This document shows, one piece after another, positions 17,617 through 25,428 of a stretch of DNA of 48,161 bases. Position numbers and translations under genes: made by a program. How positions within the stretch are numbered: position 1 is the stretch's first letter; each line of letters opens with the position of its first letter. Where the stretch lies: assembly GCA_016872605.1 (NCBI GenBank), contig VGZI01000024.1:1-48161 (forward strand), in the 5' to 3' direction. The notes under the pieces are model-generated. The model was not told the origin of the DNA and ran no database searches. It saw nothing but the letters and a program-made list of their open reading frames with translations. The stretch comes from Planctomycetota bacterium (GTDB lineage: Bacteria > Planctomycetota > Planctomycetia > Gemmatales > Gemmataceae).

Positions 17617-18846
17617 CTATGCCTTCAGCTCCGCGACCAGCGCTCGCAAGAACGGCTCCGCGTCGGTGACGACGCCGACAGTCTGGTGGCTGCCTCGATC
17701 GGCGAGCTTGGTCACGGTGGCCGGATTGATGTCAACGCACGCCACTTTTACGGCGGCGGGCAGCAGATTGCCGACGGCGATCGAGTGCAGCATGGTGGCA
17801 ATCATCAAACAGAAGCCGACACCACGAATTTTCTCGCGCATGACATCTTGGGCCGCAAGCGTATCGGTAATGACTTCGGGCAGCGGGCCGTCGTCGCGGA
17901 TGCTTCCGGCCAGCACGAATGGAATCCTGTGCTGAATGCATTCGAACATGATGCCGCTCTTGAGCTTTCCCTTGTCCACGGCAGCCTGGATGCCCCCGAG
18001 CCGGCGTATCGTGTTGATCGCGCGCAAGTGGTGCTCGTGCCCTTCCTCGGCCGGCAGGCCGCGGTCAAGCCAAACGCCGAGGCTGGTGCCGAAGAGCGCT
18101 TGTTCAATATCGTGCGTGGCCAGTGCATTTCCCGCGAACAAGACATCGAGATAGCCGAGTTGTATCAATGCGCAAATATGTTCGACGCTGCCGGTATGCA
18201 CGACAGCCGGGCCGAGCACGGCCAGGATTTTCTCGCCGGCCGCCTCGGCGCGTTTCATCGTGGCAGCGATTTCGCGCACCGTAACGCCTTTGGGTTTCTC
18301 GCTCGACACGGCACTCGACATGAACTCGAACAGACTTTGCCGCGCCGTCGTCTCCGCCGGCATGACGCGCACGCCTTGATGTCCGACGACAATCGGATCG
18401 CCTTTCTTGACGTGAACCATCGCCAGGCAACGCGCGGAGTTGTTCTTCAAATCGAGCACGATGCCGCAGTCCATCTCCTGATCGTCGACGTCAATCCAGT
18501 CGTGCTTGAGGCGCACCTGCGTACGATAGTTCGTCGTGCTGTAGAATCGTTCGGGGAATGCGCCCTCCATGTCGGCCAACTCGTATTCGCAGTCTTTTTG
18601 TGCGGTCGGAGCCGCGCCGTGTTCGTGGACGGCGCGCAGGATTTCGTCGAGTTGCTGCTGAGCGTCGGCTTTCACTTCGATGCGGGCATAGCTTGGATCG
18701 ACCTGGCGTTTGCCGAGCTTGATGTCCTTGATGACATACGTGCCGCCGCGCGTGAGGATTTCGTCGAGCACCTTGGGTAGAAGCAAGGAGTCGATGATGT
18801 GCCCCTGCAACTCGATCTCCTCGACGAACGATTTGCCCTTGGGCAT
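17617..18846 (-). CDS. LOR/SDH-family protein (ornithine cyclodeaminase-like)
   Basis: A 409-aa protein matching the TIGR00300-type LOR/SDH family. The N-terminal half (about 1-115) is the small domain (VEEIELQGHIIDSLLLPKVLD; YVIKDIKLGKRQVDPSYARIEV). The C-terminal half is a Rossmann-like NAD-binding region (GPAVVHTGSVEHICALIQLGYLDVLFAGNALATHDIEQALFGTSLG, then GSIRDDGPLPEV). In cyanobacterial AgrE and an archaeal homologue, this module converts ornithine to proline. It lies immediately upstream of the arginine dihydrolase-like gene, suggesting that both are transcribed together. The cysteine in the archaeal active site is not easy to place by eye. Confidence 0.82.
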   Translation of the reverse strand: MPKGKSFVEEIELQGHIIDSLLLPKVLDEILTRGGTYVIKDIKLGKRQVDPSYARIEVKADAQQQLDEILRAVHEHGAAPTAQKDCEYELADMEGAFPERFYSTTNYRTQVRLKHDWIDVDDQEMDCGIVLDLKNNSARCLAMVHVKKGDPIVVGHQGVRVMPAETTARQSLFEFMSSAVSSEKPKGVTVREIAATMKRAEAAGEKILAVLGPAVVHTGSVEHICALIQLGYLDVLFAGNALATHDIEQALFGTSLGVWLDRGLPAEEGHEHHLRAINTIRRLGGIQAAVDKGKLKSGIMFECIQHRIPFVLAGSIRDDGPLPEVITDTLAAQDVMREKIRGVGFCLMIATMLHSIAVGNLLPAAVKVACVDINPATVTKLADRGSHQTVGVVTDAEPFLRALVAELKA

Positions 18847-18921
18847 GACGATTCCTCCCGAACGTGTCCTCGTTTAGCGCCCGCGTCGCGCCGGGCGGAC
18901 CTTCATCTGAACGCGCCAAGG

Positions 18922-20211
18922 TCATCCTGTCACGGCCTCGGTCTGGGCCGGCTCGGCCGTCGCCGATTTCTCGTCATTCACCGGCGTCGCCGTCGGCAGA
19001 TTCCCCGCCAGCGCCATCGCGCCGGCCACGCAAAGGATCGCTGCGAGGTTGACAAACACGCTGGCCAAATGCCATTGGCCGAACGTCGCTCGTGCTGAGG
19101 CGGCTTCGCCGTGGGCTTTGTCGGTACGTTCCAGAAGATACACTTCGGTCGCGCGATTGCGCGGCTCACGCAGCTCGTGCACCTTGCGTTCCAGCGGCCA
19201 ACCCACCAACACGAGCGCGACGGCGGCCAACAAGAGATTGACCCGCCAGCGATGAACGCCGCCCGGCTCGCTGAGAAACGCCAGAGCCGTGGCTAACGCG
19301 ATGAACCCGCATACACCCTGAAGGGCAAAGTACCAAGTGAACATCGGACCAATTGCGAATCCCGCGGCGCGCGTTCCTTGCTCCTTCGGCCCGTCCACCA
19401 GTTCGTCGGCGGCGAGATAATCGCCCACCCGCGGGAACCACGTCTCCCGTTTCTCCGCCTTGCCCATTGCCTCAAACGACCCGAACAGCGAGAATGCGAC
19501 GACGAACGTGAAGAAGATGGCCATGCCGAACCACAGGCCCAGGGCGAGCACGTGTAGGCTTCGATTGAGTTGTTGCATCATGGTGGTATCCTCTAGCTGA
19601 TTCTCGGTTCCCTGAAACAAGCGGCCGATATTGGCGTGATGCTTTGCGATCACCAAAGTCCCGGCGACAATGCAGAACCAGGTGCGAGGCTCAAGCCAGT
19701 CCCACGCGGCCGGTTGCCGAAGCTGAGCCGCACACAGCGCAAATACCGCGGCAATCGACGCCAGCGACATCAAGCGCGTCGTGACGAGTAGGACCGACCA
19801 GGCCGCCAGAGCCATAAGCGTGGGGACCGGCAGAAGAACCGCGACGGCGCCACACCCCGATGCAACGCCTTTGCCCCCTTGAAAGCGCAGGTAGACCGGA
19901 AACAGATGCCCCAGAAAGGCAATCAGCCCGGCCGTGACTTCGACGAACCCGCGCGACCAAACCGGTTCCTCGAAATTCGGCTTCAGCACCAGCGCCAGCG
20001 CGACGGGTATCGCGCCTTTGGCGAAATCGAGCACGAACACAAGCGCACCGTATTGCCAGCCCAGGATGCGGCCGACGTTGGTAGCGCCGATATTGCCGCT
20101 TCCCTGCTCGAAGATATTGACGCCGCGCATCCACGCCACGACATAGCCGAATGGGATCGCGCCGATGAAGTAGGAAACGACAACAGTTACGGAAGCGGCG
20201 AGCCAGTGCAT
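18922..20211 (-). CDS. plsY: PlsY glycerol-3-phosphate acyltransferase fused to DUF4149-like membrane domain
   Basis: Residues 1-205 are a complete PlsY, which transfers acyl from acyl-phosphate to glycerol-3-phosphate at the inner membrane: GSGNIGATN (37-45), GGKGVA (112-117) and HHANIGRL (191-198), with the family's usual C-terminal FQGTEN. Instead of stopping, the frame runs on through LEDTT into a second membrane domain (about 211-429) resembling DUF4149, with about four helices (LGLWFGMAIFFTFVVAFSLF and others). The ATG at residue 211 (base 19581) is preceded by AGAGGA at a good distance, so the second half may also be made on its own. PlsY is normally about 200 aa, so this fusion is unusual. 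The PlsY half is certain; the DUF4149 label is moderate. Confidence 0.82.
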   Translation of the reverse strand: MHWLAASVTVVVSYFIGAIPFGYVVAWMRGVNIFEQGSGNIGATNVGRILGWQYGALVFVLDFAKGAIPVALALVLKPNFEEPVWSRGFVEVTAGLIAFLGHLFPVYLRFQGGKGVASGCGAVAVLLPVPTLMALAAWSVLLVTTRLMSLASIAAVFALCAAQLRQPAAWDWLEPRTWFCIVAGTLVIAKHHANIGRLFQGTENQLEDTTMMQQLNRSLHVLALGLWFGMAIFFTFVVAFSLFGSFEAMGKAEKRETWFPRVGDYLAADELVDGPKEQGTRAAGFAIGPMFTWYFALQGVCGFIALATALAFLSEPGGVHRWRVNLLLAAVALVLVGWPLERKVHELREPRNRATEVYLLERTDKAHGEAASARATFGQWHLASVFVNLAAILCVAGAMALAGNLPTATPVNDEKSATAEPAQTEAVTG

Positions 20212-20226
20212 GAAGGACCAACGAGG

Positions 20227-20301
20227 CCCAAGGATGAGCGCAGCGAATCCCTGGGATCGGCGGGTTCGGTATCCCAGGGATTCGCTGCGCTCATCCCTGG
20301 G
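20227..20301. repeat. 31-bp inverted repeat, 30/31 identical
   Basis: Arms 20227-20257 and 20271-20301 differ at one base and are separated by 13 bp. They contain GATGAGCGCAGCGAATCCC. It lies between two minus-strand genes. A diverged single arm (four substitutions and one gap by eye) sits at 23963-23993, between prfB and the methyltransferase gene. Confidence 0.8.
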
Positions 20302-20307
20302 CGTCGT

Positions 20308-20709
20308 TCATGGTTCTTCGTTTGCCTCTTCGATCACGCCGTCGGCGACGTAGATCGGAACCTTCGCGGTCACAGCGACGGCGATGGCGTCGCTGGGTCG
20401 GCAGTCGACCTCGACGATCTCGCCGTCGCGCCGCACCCGCAGTTTGGCGAAATACGTATGTTCGCGCAGGTCGTTGATGTAGATGTCTTGAAGGTCGCCG
20501 CCAAGCAACTCGATCGTGTTGCAGATCAGGTCATGCGTCATGGGACGCGGCCAAATGACTCCCTTGATGCGCCGGTCGATGCTCAGGGCCTCGAACAAGC
20601 CGATGACGATTGCAAACGCCCGCTCGCCGTCCACTTCGTGCAACAGGATTATCTGTTGATCGTGGATTTCGTTGATGATAATCCGTTTGAGTTCCATGAG
20701 AACTTGCAC
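20308..20709 (-). CDS. Bifunctional nuclease family (DUF151) protein
   Basis: A 133-aa protein of the DUF151/bifunctional nuclease family (plant BBD and mycobacterial homologues). Diagnostic segments are IIINEIHDQQIILLHEVDGERAFAIVIGLFEA, then LICNTIELLGGDLQDIYINDLREHTYFAKLRV and DCRPSDAIAVAV. I chose the GTG at 20709, which has a GTGAGG ribosome-binding site five bases upstream; an ATG at 20697 is the alternative. Longer starts add sequence without family resemblance. Activity on nucleic acids is reported for some members, but is unproven for bacteria like this. Confidence 0.85.
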   Translation of the reverse strand: MQVLMELKRIIINEIHDQQIILLHEVDGERAFAIVIGLFEALSIDRRIKGVIWPRPMTHDLICNTIELLGGDLQDIYINDLREHTYFAKLRVRRDGEIVEVDCRPSDAIAVAVTAKVPIYVADGVIEEANEEP

Positions 20710-21078
20710 GGCAACCTCACTTTCCCGGTCGTGCCGATCTCGTGGCACATGGCAGCGCATCCGCCGGCGGGAATAGTGGACGAGGTTCAAGCAATGACAA
20801 CAGCCTTCCGACGATGAAGGACAGGCGTCTCCCTTTTTGCATTGTAGCGATGCTGCCTTGCAAGAAGAAGCCGACCGTGTTGGTTGGGCACATGCCGTTG
20901 GTTGCGTACCTGGCGGATGCGATCTATACTTGAGTTGCATGCTCTGGACATTGCGACACGGGGATTCCCTGCTATGATAAATCAAAGCCTGTCAACGGCG
21001 GCGACCCGCACAACCGGCAGCGTTTCTTCCATTCCGGAGGCCGGCGGCGACATCGCAACGCAATTTCGAGGTGGCCCT
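20710..21078. other. Intergenic region, divergent promoters expected
   Basis: The 369 bp between the nuclease-family gene (minus) and the PP2C gene (plus) should hold both promoters. No convincing -35/-10 pair, repeat or RNA gene was found. The PP2C reading frame is open upstream from 20884, and an ATG at 20974 with GGGGA before it could extend that protein by 35 residues. Confidence 0.4.
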
Positions 21079-21945
21079 ATGGCCTTAGCACTGAATATCG
21101 GCAAATGCACGCTCTTGGGAAACTATCGCGAAAATAACGAAGATTCCATCGAAGTTAAGGTGTTCCCGGACATGACGATTTGCATCGTCGCCGATGGCAT
21201 GGGGGGACAGGCCGCCGGCGAAATCGCCAGCAAACGGGCCATCGACGTTGTTCCGCGCGAGTTACGCAAGAACCTTCCCAATGCAAATTCCGAGGATAAC
21301 GTTAAGCAGGTTATTCGGAAGGCTGTCGTGCAGGCCAACGAAGAAATCATCACTATGGGGACGCTCGACCGCGACCTCAAGAATATGGGCACCACCATCG
21401 TGCTGGCCCTGTGGCGGAAGGGTCGTGAGCTCTACCTCGCCAACCTGGGCGACTCGCGCGCCTACCTCATCCGCGGCGGAACGATCACGCAGCTAACCAC
21501 CGATCATTCCCTTGCCCAGGCGCTCGTTGAAAACAAAACCATCAGCTTGGAGGAAGCCAAGGAACATCGTTTCAAGAACGTATTGTGGAAATATCTCGGC
21601 AGCAAGGACGTCGGAGAAGGTCCCGACGTCAAGCCGATCATTCTTGAAAATGGCGACCGCTTCTTGCTTTGCAGCGATGGGTTGACGGGCCCCGTTCCGG
21701 ATGCAAAGCTGCTCAAGTTCATTCAGGACCATCCCAATGCGCAATCCTGCGCCGACGGCCTGGGCCAACTCGCTCTCGATGACGGTTCGCGCGACAACGT
21801 GTCGTGCATCGTCATCGAGGTTGTGGAGGGCGCGGGCGGAGGAGCGGGGTCGACGCAATTCCGCTCCAGCGATAGCGTCGAACGCCCGGCGCCGCCTGCG
21901 ACGCCGAGCCCGTCAACGCCACGCGGAGACTTGCGCGGCTCATGA
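21079..21945 (+). CDS. PP2C-type Ser/Thr protein phosphatase
   Basis: A 288-aa soluble phosphatase that removes phosphate from Ser/Thr, opposing Hanks-type kinases. Metal-binding motifs are present: REN(N)ED at 17-22, VADGMGG (37-43) and SRDNVS near the end, with GDSRAY and LLCSDGLT between. I chose the ATG at 21079 because GAGGTGG precedes it and the PP2C fold starts at once; the upstream ATG at 20974 is a plausible alternative. The last 35 residues (Pro/Ser/Thr-rich) are a disordered tail. The kinase partner is not in the window. Confidence 0.9.
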   Translation: MALALNIGKCTLLGNYRENNEDSIEVKVFPDMTICIVADGMGGQAAGEIASKRAIDVVPRELRKNLPNANSEDNVKQVIRKAVVQANEEIITMGTLDRDLKNMGTTIVLALWRKGRELYLANLGDSRAYLIRGGTITQLTTDHSLAQALVENKTISLEEAKEHRFKNVLWKYLGSKDVGEGPDVKPIILENGDRFLLCSDGLTGPVPDAKLLKFIQDHPNAQSCADGLGQLALDDGSRDNVSCIVIEVVEGAGGGAGSTQFRSSDSVERPAPPATPSPSTPRGDLRGS

Positions 21946-21976
21946 CAACAGCCGCTCGCACCGTAGCAGGCGCCTT

Positions 21977-22705
21977 CTACACATACATCTGTGACACCGG
22001 CTTGATGATCAATTCGGGAATCGACACGTGCTTTGGCTGAAGGGCCACGAAACGCACGGCCTCAGCCACATCCTCCGGACGCAGGATCTTCGCGCGATGC
22101 TCCTCCGAGATCTGTTGCGGGCGGAAAACGAGGATCGGCGTATCGACCTCGCCCGGATAGATGTTACATACGCGGATGCCGGAGTCCTTTTCCTCGGCGC
22201 CAAGGGCGAGTCCCAGCGCCGCCTGACCGAACTTGGAGGCGGCATAGGCGACGCCGCCCAGCGGATGGGCGCGGAGGCCGGACGTCGAAACGATGTTGAT
22301 GATGACGCCGTCCCTTCGTTCGAACATCGCCGGTGCGACCGCGTGGATGCAGTAGTAAGCGCCATTGAGATTCGTCTGAATAAGTCGATCCCACGCGTCC
22401 GGCGTCAACTCGCGAAACGTGCGTTCCTTAAGATTGGTGCCAGCGTTATTCACGAGAATGTCAATCGGTCCGCCCAGTTTCTGCGTGACCGTGGCGACGA
22501 GCGCGGTCACTTGCTTCTGTTGCGCGACATCGCAGGCAACCGTGAGAACATTCCCGATCTCCTTGGCGACGGCGTCGAGCTTCCTCAAATCGCGACCCGC
22601 GATGGCGACCTTGGCCCCTTCGTCGGCAAGCGCCTTGGCCGATGCCATCCCTATGCCCGACCCGCCGCCGGTGACGAGCGCGATTTTCCCCGTGAGTTTT
22701 CCCAT
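21977..22705 (-). CDS. SDR-family oxidoreductase
   Basis: A 242-aa classical short-chain dehydrogenase/reductase. Visible are the cofactor loop TGGGSGIG (12-19), NNAG (86-89) and the catalytic Ser140, Tyr154 and Lys158 (YAASK), with PGEVDTP after the active site. Arg38-type spacing (AGRDL) is consistent with NADP(H). It converges with the PP2C gene and diverges from prfB. The substrate cannot be predicted; FabG-like or YdfG-like enzymes are equally possible. Confidence 0.88.
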   Translation of the reverse strand: MGKLTGKIALVTGGGSGIGMASAKALADEGAKVAIAGRDLRKLDAVAKEIGNVLTVACDVAQQKQVTALVATVTQKLGGPIDILVNNAGTNLKERTFRELTPDAWDRLIQTNLNGAYYCIHAVAPAMFERRDGVIINIVSTSGLRAHPLGGVAYAASKFGQAALGLALGAEEKDSGIRVCNIYPGEVDTPILVFRPQQISEEHRAKILRPEDVAEAVRFVALQPKHVSIPELIIKPVSQMYV

Positions 22706-22768
22706 GCGATTTCCTTGTGATACAATGAACTCGATCTTGTTTCGCCGTGTCAGTTTAGGGATTATCGC

Positions 22769-22812
22769 CGTTTGCGTTTAGCGCTCGCGTGACGCCATGC
22801 AAACGCCAAACG
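22769..22812. repeat. GTTTAGCGCTCGCG palindromic repeat
   Basis: CGTTTGCGTTT (22769-22779) faces AAACGCCAAACG (22801-22812) with one bulge. It holds the GTTTAGCGCTCGCG core in its left half. It lies just before prfB, whose ATG is 23 bp downstream. Confidence 0.5.
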
Positions 22813-22834
22813 TAAGCCAAGAAGGGATTTCGCC

Positions 22835-23942
22835 ATGAACATCGACCTGCGTCGCCGGACGGATGAGGTGTTGGCCCGTTTGACTCAGCTCCGGGACTCT
22901 CTTTGACGTCGCCAACAAACGCCAATTGCGAGACAAGCTCACCGACCAGATGGGCGGGCCCAACTTCTGGGATAACCAGGAGAAGGCCCAGCAAGTCATC
23001 GGCCAACTGAAGCCGCTCAACGGGCTCATCAATCCCTTCGACGCTCTCGTCAAGCAGTCCGAGGACTTGCAGGTTCTCTGCGAACTCTGTGCCGAGGACG
23101 ATAGCCTCGAAGGCGAGTTACAGCGAGAACTCTACGCCGTCGAGAAGAAGCTCGGCGAGTTCGACTTGCGTGCCATGTTCACCGGGCCGCAGGACGGGTC
23201 GAACGCGTTTCTCAAGATCAGCGCCGGCACCGGAGGCACCGAAGCCTGCGACTGGGCGCAAATCCTCCTGCGCATGTACACGCGCTGGGCCGAGCGCAAC
23301 GGCTACCAGCTCGAAATGATCGACGAGTTGAAGAACGATGAAGCCGGCATCCGCAGCGCCACCATCCTCGTCAAGGGGGACTACGCCTACGGCTACTTGC
23401 AAAGCGAAACCGGCGTGCATCGGCTGGTGCGCATCAGTCCGTTCGACGCCAACGCGCGGCGGCATACCTCGTTCGCCGCCGTCGATGTCGCTCCCGATAT
23501 CGAAGGCACGATCAACATCGAGATCAAGCCCGACGACCTGAAGCGCGACACGTTTCGCTCGGGCGGCCCCGGCGGACAACACCAGAACAAGACCGAGTCA
23601 GGAGTCCGCTACACGCATATCCCGACCGGCATCGCCGCCGAAAGCCGCACCGAGCGCAGCCAGCACAAGAACGACGCCAACGCCCTGGCCCTCTTGAAGG
23701 CCAAGCTCTATCGCGTCGAGGAAATGAAGCGCAAGGCCGAGGTCGAGAAGCAATACGACGAGAAAGGCGAAGTGTCGTGGGGCAGCCAGATTCGCAACTA
23801 CGTTATGCAACCCTACACGCTCGTCAAGGATGTCCGCACCAACACGGAAACCGGCCAGGTGCAGAAGGTCCTCGACGGCGAGATCGACGAGTTCATCCAG
23901 GCGTTCCTGCGCGACAAGGCGGCGAAGGAGCACAAGAAGTGA
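22835..23942 (+). CDS. prfB: Peptide chain release factor 2, with programmed +1 frameshift
   Basis: RF2 recognises UGA and UAA and hydrolyses the finished peptide. The ATG at 22835 opens a 23-codon frame that ends at the in-frame TGA at 22904-22906; skipping one base (T22904) and continuing with GAC at 22905 gives a full 368-aa protein, close to the 365 aa of E. coli RF2. The codon-recognition motif SPF is at 201-203 and the catalytic GGQ at 246-248, inside SGGPGGQHQNKTES. The start therefore cannot be found from a single-frame reading. Expression should be autoregulated by RF2 level, because slippage competes with termination at the TGA. Its divergent neighbour is the SDR gene. Confidence 0.95.
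22890..22907 (+). promoter_or_regulatory. prfB +1 recoding site
   Basis: CGGGAC-TCT-CTT-TGA-C at the prfB stop: the slippery CTT followed by TGA and C is the canonical CTTTGAC. The preceding CGGGA is a weak match to the Shine-Dalgarno-like stimulator that, in E. coli, lies at the same three-base spacing. Confidence 0.9.
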
Positions 23943-24004
23943 TTGCAGATTGGAATACTAAGCCCCGGGGTGAGCGCGGCGAACCCCTGGGATGGAGCGC
24001 TGCC

Positions 24005-24745
24005 ATGTATCGACTTCACTACGCAGTCATAGCACTAATCCTAGGCGCAAATGCCGTTGCTGCGCAAACGCCTTCGCGCTACGAGTACAAAAAAGACCAC
24101 GACCCCTATGGCACCGGCAAATTCTACCTGGGCCGCGAGATCGCGCACGTCATGGGCTTTCAAGGCGCGAGTTGGCTCGAACGCAAAGAACGTGAACAAG
24201 AGGAGGCCGTCTCGAAGCTGATGAAGGCGCTCGAAGTCAAGGAAGGCCAGACAATCGCCGATTTCGGGGCCGGCAGTGGGCATCATACCGTGAAGCTCGC
24301 GAAGCTCGTCGGTGCCAAAGGCAAGGTTTACGCAGTCGATATTCAGCCGGAAATGCTCGACATGATCGGCAAGCGCCTCCGCAAGGACAACATCAAGAAC
24401 GTCCAACTCGTTCACAACAACGAAAAAGAAGCCAAGCTCCCGGAAGCCAAGATCGACATGATCTTGATGGTCGATGTGTATCATGAACTGTCGTACCCGT
24501 ACGAAGTTACGCTTGATCTGGTAAAAGCCTTGAAGCCGGGCGGTCGGCTGATTTTTGTCGAGTTTCGTCTAGAAGACAAACGCGTGCCGATCCTTGACGT
24601 GCATCGCATGTCTATTTTTCAGGTCAAGAAGGAAATGGAGCCGTTCAAGGATATGAAGCATCAGAAGACGCTCAATCACCTCCCCTGGCAGCATGTTATC
24701 ATTTTTGAGAAACAGGCGGCTGTGAAGCCGCAGCCGTCTCCTTAG
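24005..24745 (+). CDS. Exported class I SAM-dependent methyltransferase-like protein
   Basis: A 246-aa protein starting at the ATG at 24005; the longer open frame overlaps prfB. The first 21 residues form a clean signal peptide (RLHYAVIALILGANAVAAQ). The rest has class I methyltransferase signatures: motif I ADFGAGSG (85-92), the acidic ribose-binding end AVDIQPEML and the motif IV-type strand MILMVDVYHELSYP, then LKPGGRLIFVEF. Because SAM is cytosolic, an exported copy is puzzling; a periplasmic SAM-binding or other role is possible. The substrate is unknown. The stop TAG is also the first three bases of the palindrome at 24743-24802. Confidence 0.8.
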   Translation: MYRLHYAVIALILGANAVAAQTPSRYEYKKDHDPYGTGKFYLGREIAHVMGFQGASWLERKEREQEEAVSKLMKALEVKEGQTIADFGAGSGHHTVKLAKLVGAKGKVYAVDIQPEMLDMIGKRLRKDNIKNVQLVHNNEKEAKLPEAKIDMILMVDVYHELSYPYEVTLDLVKALKPGGRLIFVEFRLEDKRVPILDVHRMSIFQVKKEMEPFKDMKHQKTLNHLPWQHVIIFEKQAAVKPQPSP

Positions 24746-24802
24746 GTCAGGCACTCCAGCCTGATTTTTCGCGGGCCCCGCCAGGCTAGAAAGCCTGACC
24801 TA
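24743..24802. repeat. TAGGTCAGGC palindromic repeat
   Basis: Arms 24743-24764 and 24781-24802 are 18/22 matched after reverse complementation, and each arm is a small GTCAGGC...GCCTGA-type hairpin. The repeat starts with the stop codon of the methyltransferase gene. Confidence 0.65.
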
Positions 24803-24811
24803 CGAATCCAA

Positions 24812-24845
24812 GCATTTGACCGTTGCGGAAACGTGACCTACGCTT
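24812..24845 (+). promoter_or_regulatory. Promoter-like block upstream of PilZ gene 1
   Basis: TTGACC (24816-24821) and TACGCT (24839-24844) are 17 bp apart. GCATTTGAC and CGTGACCTACGCTT are identical in sequence and 11-bp spacing to a block before the second PilZ gene (32095-32128). This block lies 31 bp before the GTG start. Confidence 0.5.
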
Positions 24846-24876
24846 GAGTGCATCGCGCTCCTGTCTGGAGGTTCAC

Positions 24877-25233
24877 GTGTCGAAACAAAGCGTACGCCAT
24901 GAGGGGGTAAGACCTGTCGCCCGACGCAATCGCCGCGCGACCATTCGATATCGCTGTGCGCCCGCGACCATCGGCAAGGTATTCTCCGCGGACGATCATG
25001 AGTTCCAGCGTGCCTGGATCATCGATCTTTCGCTCAAAGGCATCGGCATGGAGTTGGCGCGGCCCGTCGATGTTGGAAAGCTCATGCTCGTCAGTGTTCG
25101 CTTGAGCGACGGCGCCGTTCTGGAGATTTCCGCCCGCGTCATCCATTGCGACCCAATACCACATTCCGGTTGGCATATCGGTTGCGAGCTGACAGTCCCC
25201 CTGACGCCAGATCAGCTGGAAACGCTGCTGTAA
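24877..25233 (+). CDS. PilZ-domain protein
   Basis: A 118-aa single-domain PilZ protein; such proteins often bind cyclic di-GMP. I chose the GTG at 24877, placed after GGAGG (CTGGAGGTTCAC), over any upstream ATG. The arginine pair ARRNRRATIRYRC (about 14-26) precedes the sheet IIDLSLKGIGMELARPVD, then VSVRLSDGAVLEISARVIHC and GWHIGCELTVPLTPDQLETLL. The strict D/NxSxxG signature appears as DLSLKGIG, which fits the family loosely. It is shorter than many PilZ proteins and lacks an output domain. The paralogue at 32173 is interrupted. Confidence 0.75.
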   Translation: MSKQSVRHEGVRPVARRNRRATIRYRCAPATIGKVFSADDHEFQRAWIIDLSLKGIGMELARPVDVGKLMLVSVRLSDGAVLEISARVIHCDPIPHSGWHIGCELTVPLTPDQLETLL

Positions 25234-25428
25234 GAGCGTCACTTCAGTCGCGACTGATGTCTGCACATCTGATCACAACGCTGGACACACCGTCAGGCCG
25301 CACAGTCAGGACATTGCGTACAGATTGCCGACATTGAACCACGAATAAGCCCGTCATGGCCCCGCGTTCTTCGTTTTTGGCGCGTCATCGTCGATACATC
25401 CAGCATCTACAGCAATGGAGGCATAACC

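Noticed and set aside
17515..18780. 421-codon plus-strand frame opposite the LOR/SDH gene
   Set aside because: The minus strand encodes a clear LOR/SDH protein; the plus-strand reading has no recognisable domain.
22926..23942. prfB starting after the TGA as a complete gene
   Set aside because: The canonical CTTTGAC recoding site and a 23-codon upstream frame with the family's N-terminus make the frameshifted gene much more likely.
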